64,000 nt of DNA from Heterohyrax brucei (taxonomy: Eukaryota; Chordata; Mammalia; Hyracoidea; Procaviidae), in NCBI GenBank assembly GCA_028571685.1, contig CM053144.1, positions 102,764,171 through 102,828,170 on the forward strand, read 5' to 3'. Of the stretch, positions 56,091-64,000 are shown piece after piece. How positions within the stretch are numbered: the first letter of the stretch is position 1; each line of letters begins with the position of its first letter. The notes below the pieces were generated by a model that was not told the DNA's origin, made no database searches, and saw nothing but the letters and a program-made list of their open reading frames with translations. The translations under genes and the position numbers were made by a program.

Positions 56091-57186
56091 ATCCCTGCTG
56101 TTTCCATTCCTTTCTCTCCACTCATTTCCTACCGAGCTCCTGTAGATAACCAATCTGTATTTTCTCACTGATTCTCCTACCTCTTTGCAGAAATGAACAG
56201 ATCATGTATATGCTCTTACATCTTTTTGTATATGAAAAATAACATACAAGAACTCTTATAGTTTGTTTTTTACTATTTATTAAATACTATGTTGCAAAAA
56301 TCACTCCAAATCATAGATATTCTTCATCGTTTTTACACTACATTACTCCATTGTGCAGATGTTCCATAATGTATTCAAGTGCTCTTTTATGTATGACTGT
56401 ATAGCTTGTTTCAAATATCTTGCAATTACAAGCAATGCTGCAATGAATAACCTTGCACATAAGTACTTTTGCATGCTGGAGGTGTATCTTCAGGGTAGGT
56501 TTCTAGAAGTGAGATTACTTGTCTATGTGATTTTGATAGGTATTATTAAATTTTCCTCAAAAAAAGAATACACCAATTTGTATTCCCACCAGCAATGTAT
56601 GGAAGTACCTGTTGCCATATTTTTTACTTTTGCCAGTCTAATAGGTGACAAATGGTATCTCAGTGTTGTTTTAATTTGCATTTCTCTAATCATTAATAAG
56701 CTCGAACATTTTTCACATGTTGAGGGACTTTTTATATCTTATTTGTTGTTTGTGGATTGTCTGTTCATGTTCTTTCTCCTATCTTCTACTTTTTATTGGG
56801 TTTCTAGTCTTTACCTGTCAATTTTAAAGAGTTCTTTATAGATTAGGGATATTAGCTACTTGTTAGTGGCACACATTGTAAATAATTTTTATCCCCCTAG
56901 ATTGACAGCTGTCCTGATTTTACTGATGAATTTTTGTCATGTAAGTGTAAAATCAATTATATGTCACCAAATTTATCATTTTTAAAAATTGTCTCTGGAT
57001 TTTAAGTCACACCTAGAAAACTTTTCTCTGCACTATGGTTAAAAAGAAATTTGCCATGTTTTCTTCTAACTTATATAGTTTAGTTTGTTACATTTTATGT
57101 CTAACTCATATGTAATTTATTTTTATGAGGGTATAAGATATGGATCTCATTTTATCTTATTCCAAATGGCTACCCAGTTGTTCTTA

Positions 57187-57560
57187 GCAGCGTTATTCAG
57201 AATAGTCAAGAAGCAGAAACAACACAAACATATATCAACTAATGAACGAATAAATATGGTATATACCTATAGGTATAAACCCTGGTGGCGTAGTGCTTAA
57301 GTGCTACATCTGTTAACCAAAAAGTCAGTAGTCCAAATCTACCAGGTGCTCCTTAGAAACTCTGTGGGGCAGTTCTACCCTGACCTATAGAGTTGCTATG
57401 AGTCAGAACTGACTTGATGGCAGTGGGCTTCGTTTTTCTGGTTTTTATACCTACAATGGATTATTATGCAGCAATAACAAGAATAATTGATAAATGCTAC
57501 AGTATGATTGAAGCCTGAAAGCCATAAGACTAAGAGAAGGAAGCCAGTCACAAAGACCAC
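57187..57560 (+). mobile_element. Old L1 fragment, plus strand, split by a SINE
   Basis: TTATTCAGAATAGTCAAGAAG, CAGAAACAACACAAAC, AATGAACGAATAAATATGG, then after the SINE ATGGATTATTATGCAGCAATA and GAAGCCAGTCACAAAGACC. It covers the same L1 region as 56330-56480 in the opposite orientation, so it is a separate insertion. Confidence 0.75.
57277..57445 (+). repeat. AfroSINE, short form, with target-site duplication
   Basis: AAACCCTGGTGGCGTAGTG, CTACCAGGTGCTCCTTAG, GAGTTGCTATGAGTCAGAAC and CTTGATGGCAGTGGGC. TATACCTATA (57262-57271) and TATACCTACA (57446-57455) flank it within continuous L1 sequence. Confidence 0.94.
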
Positions 57561-57699
57561 ATTGTCATTAATTTTTTAAAACTCTGTAATTTCAGTTTAC
57601 ATGTCTCCTGTCACCCAAGTTACTTTAATAGAAAGATTTATAAATTTGCAAGTATAAGACACTTTCTTTTTTGTTGTTAGTAAACTGAGTGTCTTAGCA

Positions 57700-58140
57700 T
57701 TAAAGAGTGTCCTTCTTTATCATAGTTAAGGTTTGGGGGCTTCAATTCTACTTTGTCTGATACCAGGATCGCTAATAGTCTCTTTTTATTTCCATTTGTG
57801 AGTATGTTTATGTCCATGTTTATACTTTTAATATAGCAGAATCATTTTATTTTAGCTCAGTCTCTGATATGGAACATTAACTTGGGTTTATATTGTGAAC
57901 CAATTATAAATCTTTTTTTCATACTGAAGTTAAGCTCATTGATATTTATTGTCATGACTGAGATGTTTAGCAGAAATGTATCACAGTATGTTATAACCAT
58001 AGATTAAAAAATATATGTATACACACATATACATTTTTAAGTCACTTCAATATCAATGAATATACCTAAATAGATAATAGATATTGATATTGATATTCTG
58101 AAAGGTTACTTATTTTTGTGCTAGTGGTTACCTTTATACT
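57700..58140 (-). mobile_element. Old L1 ORF2 fragment, minus strand
   Basis: CTACTTTGTCTGATACCAGG, then ATCGCTAATAGTCTC, TTATTTCCATTTGTG and GCTCATTGATATTTATTG follow a reversed L1 ORF2 linker region. Highly decayed. Confidence 0.5.
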
Positions 58141-58430
58141 TGTTATGGATTAAATTATATCCTCCAAAAAAATGTGTGTAGCAACTTGGATGAGCTATGA
58201 TTCCCAGTATTGAGTGGTTATCCTCTATTTAGTGACTGTAATTTTTTGTGTATGTTATAAATCCTAATCTCTGCCTGTGGTTAATAAGGCAAGATTAGAT
58301 TGTGTTACAGAGGATTAGGATGGGACCATCACACCCTTACTAAAGTCACATCACTGATTCATTGTAAAGGGAGTTGCAGCCTGCAGCATCTTTTATGTCT
58401 CATAACAGCTGGGTCTTGGGAACCTAACCA
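58141..58430 (+). mobile_element. Solo LTR-like element, family A, copy 3, 3' part missing
   Basis: TGTTATGGATTAAATTATATC, GAGCTATGATTCCCAGTATT, TATGTTATAAATCCTAATC and TTAATAAGGCAAGATTAGA match the first ~150 bp of 35461-35904. The second half (TATA-like site to AATAAA) is not recognisable. Confidence 0.6.
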
Positions 58431-58443
58431 TGTCAGTAAGTAA

Positions 58444-59100
58444 GGAGTAGGTGTATTCTACCTTTTTAAATTAGTTGATATTCTGGCCTAGAGATTTGAG
58501 GACATTGTCTTTATTTTTGAAATCTAATAGCTTTCCTAGGATATGTGTTAGAGTTGACTATTCTGGGTTAATCTTGCCACATACCCAGTGAACCCTCTCA
58601 ATGTATGGGTTCAAGTGGTCTTCTATTTCTAGGAAGTTTTCTCATTGCTTAAATATCAGCTCTATACCATCATTGTTTTCTTCTTTAGAGAGTTTGTTAA
58701 AAATTAGCAAACACTATCTTTCATTTCCAATACTATCTCTCGGATTTGGTTTACTTGTTAGTTATTTTCAATCTCTGGCTATTTTTCTGTTTTTCTTCAA
58801 GTCCCTTATTAAATTTTCTTCGTTCTATTTTCACTTGGGGACCTCTGATTTATTCTTCATTTCTGAGGTGCTTTCACCTTTTTCTTCCATTTCTTTCTTG
58901 AGTTTAATCAACGCCTTTTTCATTTATCCTTGTGTATGTCCATTTTCACTTCTGACTCAGCGTGCTTTTTTGTATCTTCAAATGCTTAAGTGTACTTAAT
59001 TCTGGTCAAAGCATAAATTTATCTTTCTCTTTTAGTTGTTTTGTAGGGGAAGATTTTCTTTATTGATGTTTGTGGGGTTTTTTTTTTTCCATTTCCTTGT
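58444..59100 (-). mobile_element. Possible decayed LINE (L1 or HAL1-like), minus strand
   Basis: T-rich plus strand with words such as TCTTCTATTTCTAGGAAG, TTTTCTCATTGCTTAAATATC and TCTTCTTTAGAG, common in reversed old LINEs. The 132-codon open frame at 58601-58999 is Ser/Phe/Leu rich, as expected from a T-rich antisense strand, and is not a gene. Confidence 0.35.
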
Positions 59101-59308
59101 TTTCTCCAAAATTTCTTCATGTACTTTCCTTTTTTCAATTCAGCAGTATTGGAGTGTTTCATAAAGTTCCTACTTTAACGGTACCCTTTTCTGTTAGTCT
59201 AGTAAAGTCCAGGTACGTGAGTAGATTTTGTTGTTGTTGCTGGCTTGTTAGGTTGTTTGGCGAGGTAGAGGCTGCAAATTCTCTATTTTGTAATTCTCTT
59301 CTGTACCA

Positions 59309-59483
59309 AAAAAACAAAACAAAACAAAAACAATTCACCATGAAGTCAATTCTGGCTCTCAGTGACCCCACAGAACAGAGCAGAACTGTCCCATAGCGTT
59401 TTCAAAAAGCTGCAGGTGGGTTCGAACCACTGGTCTTTTGGTTAGCAGCCAAATTCTTAACCACTGCACAATCCACCAAGTCC
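59309..59483 (-). repeat. AfroSINE, short form, minus strand, with A-rich tail
   Basis: AAAACAAAACAAAAC tail, CATGAAGTCAATTCTGG, CTCTCAGTGACCCCACAG, GGTGGGTTCGAACCACTG, CTTTTGGTTAGCAGCC and CCACCAAGTCCC. Good preservation. Confidence 0.9.
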
Positions 59484-62400
59484 CTCTCTTTTGTCTTACT
59501 AAAGTCTGAATTTTCCCTTTATTCTCATTTTCTCCTTTACCATTCAGTTTCTAAAAGGCACCTTTCCTTTTGCTTTTTTTTTCCTCCTCTATTTTGGAAG
59601 ATTGCTGCATTAACTGGTACCTACCCTTTTAAACTGTACTATTCCCTTTAAATCCTGCTGCTGTAAACGTGCACCTGGCCCTAAATAAAGTCTGGCTCTT
59701 TAAATCACATGCACTTCAAAATCTCTTCCCAGAATTCTATGCTCTGGTCTGCTTGGACACGTTTCCAACATTTAAGATTTAGGCTGGATTTAATTTTTCT
59801 GGTGACTGTTCCAAGCCACCCTCGGGCTAGCTTCTCTCTTCTCTCCTTGCTGCAGTTGTTCCTGGCCTGCCTTTGCTCATCACAAAACCTTACCGCAGGG
59901 TGGAGGTGGGTGCAACCACCAGGAACTCATGTTGGTACTTGCTGATCATATTTCACTTTCTTTCCCTGTTTTCTCAGTTATTGTGCAGCTTGGCATTCTG
60001 TCTCTAGGTCACGCACAGTATGTAGTTTTGTGTAGGATCTTCACGGTTAAGAAGTTCTTTCATACTGTTTTTCATTTGGGAAACATTATTACATGGTTGA
60101 CATTGTCTCCTGCTCCCCAGAAGTCTGTGTGGTACATCATTAGACTTCAGGGACAGCACCAGAGAGGGTGGATACTGAGAGGAACACAAATTTTTCCTTT
60201 TGCTGCCAAGAATGTGACAACTTCGGGACACGTACAGAGTGGGAAAATCCTTTAATTTGATGTATCCAGTGTCAAAGTCAGGCTGTGTCCTCTTTCTTTG
60301 ATTCTGGCCACCTGATAAAGCAGAGTTTACTTTTGCTCTTCTGGAAGAAGGATGTGTGTAATCATTTACAATGTTGACTTGGTTCATATTCTGTTATATA
60401 TATTCTCAACCACAACAAAAATAAAACAAATTATAAAAAAAGTATGAAAAACTGATTAAAAAAAAAACAACAACATCATCTTCACAGTGAGACTCCCCAG
60501 GCTCTCAATATCATAAAACAATAATGATAGGCAATTGAAATACAAAGTTTAACAAACTTTTATGTGCACAGGAAGTTAGTTTAGATGTATAAAAATTAAA
60601 GCATCTAATGCCAAGTGGCAAGTTACATCCTGGGTTTTTTTGCTGGATTAAAAAAAAAAAAAATCAGTTAAGAAACTGAAAACTCCAGTGAGTGGTTGAG
60701 ACAGCTCTACTGCCATTAAGCACCATTTCCTTTTCATTTCACCCAACTCTAAAAATAAAAAACAAAGCCACCATCCATTTACCTCTAGAAACCACCCTAT
60801 AATTTGTTACGTAAACTGCTAACAACATGCAGCAGACAGTGAAAGTCTGTGAATGTTAAAATTTAACAGTATTTCATTTCCCAACATGCTACCCTCTGAT
60901 CTTCAACAGATCTGACTCTAAAGACAGGGAACAGGGGGAAAATGTGATACCACTTGCGCTAATTATAAAAATGGCCACCACCTGCCTTCACTATTGACAA
61001 GGTACTTTTACAGATAAGATGAACCGTTACTGTGTTTGAATCAATGTGAAAACCATGGTGAAGTCAGAGTTAAAGGTGACACTAAAATTCCTTGCCTTGA
61101 TGTCTTCAAGTATATAGCAATGGCAGATAAACTTGTTATTTTATATATTCCAGAAAGTTGAGAGTAATCACTAAAAGAAGAAAACTGCAAGTTATTGCTT
61201 CCCAAGCCAGCAGGGAAATTTAAAAAAGAGAAAAGGAACCAAAGAACAAAAACTATCTAGACAACAGAGGCCAAGGAATAAGAAAATTCAGAATGTGACA
61301 TTCAAAAAACCACTTACACAGAAACCACATTCAACCCCCACCCCACATACACCTACAAAGATGGCAGAAACAAGTCTAATTATGTTGTAACTACAACAAA
61401 TGTGAACAGATTGAACACATTTATTAAAAATACAAATACAAGACTCATGTCCTCTATTTTCAGTGTTCTGATTTCTGCTGAAGACATCAGCATACTCAGG
61501 GAACCTGGTGCTGACAGTTCATACAGCCAGAGCTTCAAATGCTTATTGCTTTTGTGATTTGGGAAAATTACAAGTTATTTTCAAGCTGAAGTTCCATGAA
61601 AAGGAAACAAATAATTTAAGACTACAAGGAAGAGAGGCAGAAACGTTGGGACTATGAACAAAAGTAATCTCCTATGAAGAACTGCATTCAGCCCTAAAGA
61701 CACAAAAAAAGGTGCCAGCACCTGAATGTCAGCTAATTCTGTCCTCCGCTACAGTCAGTGTTCTGTTATCACATTTTTGGCGAACACATCAGTCACCCCC
61801 TATGTAATCTATGCTACAGATTAATTAAACTGTTTTAAATTACTGAAAGCTAACTGCTAAAGTTACCTGAAGCCCTTGCCTGAAATGACAGAAATACTTT
61901 CCCCGCTGCCCCGTCACTCCTCTGTGACCATCATTCTAACTTCTAATCCACAAAAAAGCAGCGTGCTGGGCTCTAAGGAGAGAACAAATTGGATGCTTGC
62001 CTTTCTTCCTCATACTAACTAATCCACAAGCTCTCAGAGCTTTGTGAGTCCCTAAACCATGGTGAATTACAGAGCTAGAGGAATAAGAGAACTTGGATCT
62101 AGAAGGTGAAGTGACTGGGCCTCAGTTGCACCTATTACAGGAACTGTAACAGATCAGAACCCATCTGTCACCCACTTCCTGACTATATCACATGCATGGT
62201 GCATCAGCTCCATAGGAGTAAAGACTTGAAAGGATAAGAAAATGACTTTTCTCTTGTTTCTCACAATTCCTTTGGCCTACTCCCCCCACACCTTTTCTGT
62301 TCTAAAGCTTTTCACTCTGCTGACACAATTAGTTATTACCAGGAGGGCTCACGAAAGGTTCTCATTTGAAGCTTAGAATGGTTTCACCTTCTGATCCATT

Positions 62401-64000
62401 CATTCCCTTGACGGCTGGCATCCTTCCCAGGCAGTTGCTTCCCTTCTAGCCAAGAAAAGCGCCTGCAAACAACACAAGCCTCTTTTCTGTGCGAGACAGG
62501 GTTCAGTCATTTCCTTAAAACCACTCTGTTTCTAAAAACCACCTGTTTTTCAAGGAAGCAAGGTGAACTACCAGGAAACCACTCGGCTTAACACAGTCAC
62601 GTTCAGCATATGGGAAAAGGCAGCTATAAGGAAAGGAAAAGGCTCACATTTTTAAAAAAACTTCCTCAATAAGGAAGTCTTTTAAAATACATATCAATAT
62701 TTTATCTACAAGATAAATACAAACACAGCACCACACGAAAGTTCATAAGCCACAAACGTTTCAATACAGCACGGAATCCAGAGCTGAAAACCAAGGGTGA
62801 AATCCAACGTCTAAGAAGCCTCAGGGAGAGAGGAGAAGGAAGCAGGGCAGCCAGGGGCTGTTGAGAGAACATTTCCAGTTCCCACCTCTTCTTTTTCCTG
62901 ACTTTCACTTCTGCAACACACTTCCCACCTGACAGTGTTCTCCCTTTGCCTGCATTCGCATGAAGGACTAACTGTGATCTCACAGGTGAGAAGAGTTGAG
63001 GTCCAGGAGACACTCCCTACCTGTCATTCCTAACCCTTCTTTGTGAGGGAGGTCTTGCAGTATAGATGCCTTCCTCTCGGAAAGCACAAAGGCTACCACA
63101 TAATCTGGTATTTTGCATGCATTTCTTCAGTTAAGCACTTTCAAGATGTTCAAAAGAAATAAAGACCTAGTCCTTTTAAGGAATAAAGTTACATTATGCA
63201 GTTTGGGTGACTAAATTAGGAACAGCTGGGAGCAGACAAAATGACTCTGCATCTACTTTAAAAGGCACTTTAACAACACTTAGATAATTTAACCCAGTTC
63301 TCTCATTGTACAGATAAATGGGGAGGCACAGCAGGTATCTGACTAGACCAAGGTCACAGGGTCAGCTTATGGCAGATGGAAGACTTGATCTTAAATCTTC
63401 TCCATCACAAGCTGAACAACTGATGCGGTGTGAAAAGAGAGAACTATGCATCCCTGAGGGAAGGACGAAGCCCACAGACTGAGATGGATGCTGGGATGTT
63501 GGGTGTTCAGGCCCAGTGGCAGAAAGATTCATTACAGGGGTTACAGAAAGATGAGTTACACACCATCTGAGTACTAAAAGGGAAAGATTATGATAGAAGA
63601 AAAAACAGTATGAAAGAAAAAATATAAGCTTCATAATAATGATTTGGTTCAGTTCAACAGATAATCAGGGACTGTGAAAAGTACAAATTAATAAAGAAAA
63701 ATGAAGAATAAAGGAAAATAAGCTATTTGCGCTAGTGACTATGCAATTGTCATAAAACACTTCCCTCCCCCTTTCATTGGTTACGTTAATGGGGTATATA
63801 TTAACCCCACCTGGCTAAGTCTAAGCTCTCTACAGCCCCTCTTCTATGTTTTCTCTAGAGTGTGACAAAACAATGGGGGCCAAGATGAAAGGAGGCAAAA
63901 GATGGAAGTACTCAGAGTAGAGTTTGCTTTTTGAACACTTATAAGTATTTTGAATGTCTATTATAATACAGATTCCTGGGCTCTACTCCATAGTGACTCA
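59484..64000. other. Repeat-poor 4.5-kb stretch at the right edge
   Basis: No SINE or L1 recognised apart from a probable reversed MIR at 63250-63400 (ACAGATAAATGGGGAGGC, GACCAAGGTCACAGGG) and a possible DNA-transposon start at 63972-64000. Open frames at 60004-60387 (127 codons, minus) and 62702-63013 (103 codons, minus) show no domain. AT-rich stretches with TTTATT near 61423 could end a minus-strand transcript, but no exon is supported. Confidence 0.35.

Larger units (their letters stand above)
54066..57186 (-). mobile_element. Old L1 (L1MC-like) 3' UTR and ORF2 part, minus strand
   Basis: 54110-54400 has the L1M 3' UTR words (GAAATAATTTTAGATGTAG, CACCCAGTTTCCTC, CCACCAATGTC, TTTCAGGACCC). 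54880-55030 has GATGCATGGATATTTACG and CCAGCTTTAGCCATTAG. 56330-57185 is reversed ORF2 (GCAATGCTGCAATGAATAACC, TATTCCCACCAGCAATG, TGTCTGTTCATG). Frames are broken. SINE pieces and a hairpin interrupt it. Confidence 0.75.

Noticed and set aside
56353-56841. 162-codon plus-strand open frame as a gene
   Set aside because: It is the antisense of an old L1 ORF2 3' part. The hydrophobic composition comes from the T-rich strand.
57186-57187. Twin-priming inversion of a single L1
   Set aside because: The two opposed parts cover the same ORF2 region, whereas twin priming gives non-overlapping parts.
60004-60387. 127-codon minus-strand open frame
   Set aside because: No family recognised and no exon signals. 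Kept only as a note in the repeat-poor region.

Overview
This window looks like non-coding nuclear DNA from an African-clade mammal, most likely an elephant or another paenungulate. The main evidence is about 35 copies or fragments of a tRNA-derived SINE with the AfroSINE layout: a head ending in a B-box-like GTTCGAATCC, a CTCCTTGGAAACTC core, and a tail built around GAGTCGGAATCGACTC. Many copies have the short form, which lacks about 45 bases from the middle. From established knowledge, that deletion marks the HSP subfamily of hyraxes, sirenians and proboscideans. RTE-type LINEs related to BovB, L1s with the same 3' UTR style, and lineage-type solo LTRs fit this placement. I cannot tell elephant from manatee or hyrax by eye.

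I found no protein-coding gene, exon, functional RNA gene, CpG island, CRISPR array or bacterial feature. The open frames are short. The ones I can recognise are decayed pieces of L1 ORF2 or of RTE reverse transcriptase. The window is therefore intergenic or intronic.

Layout. 1-7 kb is dense in minus-strand AfroSINEs, with one MER5A-like DNA transposon. 7.0-9.2 kb holds a minus-strand RTE LINE interrupted by an inverted copy of a nearby segment, giving two roughly 257-bp arms about 420 bp apart. 9.5-20 kb is scattered SINEs, an L1-like 3' UTR and an old L1. 20.5-22.0 kb is a second RTE carrying a SINE and a solo LTR inside it. 22-31 kb is poor in young repeats. 31-38.7 kb has two copies of a tRNA-Gly-headed SINE, nested AfroSINEs and two solo LTRs. 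38.8-40.2 kb is a fairly young 5'-truncated L1. 41-43 kb has older LINE pieces. 43.7-50.2 kb is two abutting minus-strand L1s. 50-59.5 kb mixes LTRs, old L1s in both orientations and SINEs. 59.5-64 kb is nearly repeat-free by eye.

The elements interact as parasites and hosts. The AfroSINE tail and the tail of the tRNA-Gly SINE resemble the RTE 3' end, which suggests RTE machinery mobilised both. The strongest anomaly is the inverted duplication at 8.09-9.03 kb. Its inserted arm is flanked by an 8-bp direct repeat and sits inside the RTE. Element family names are from memory of consensus sequences, and no database was consulted.
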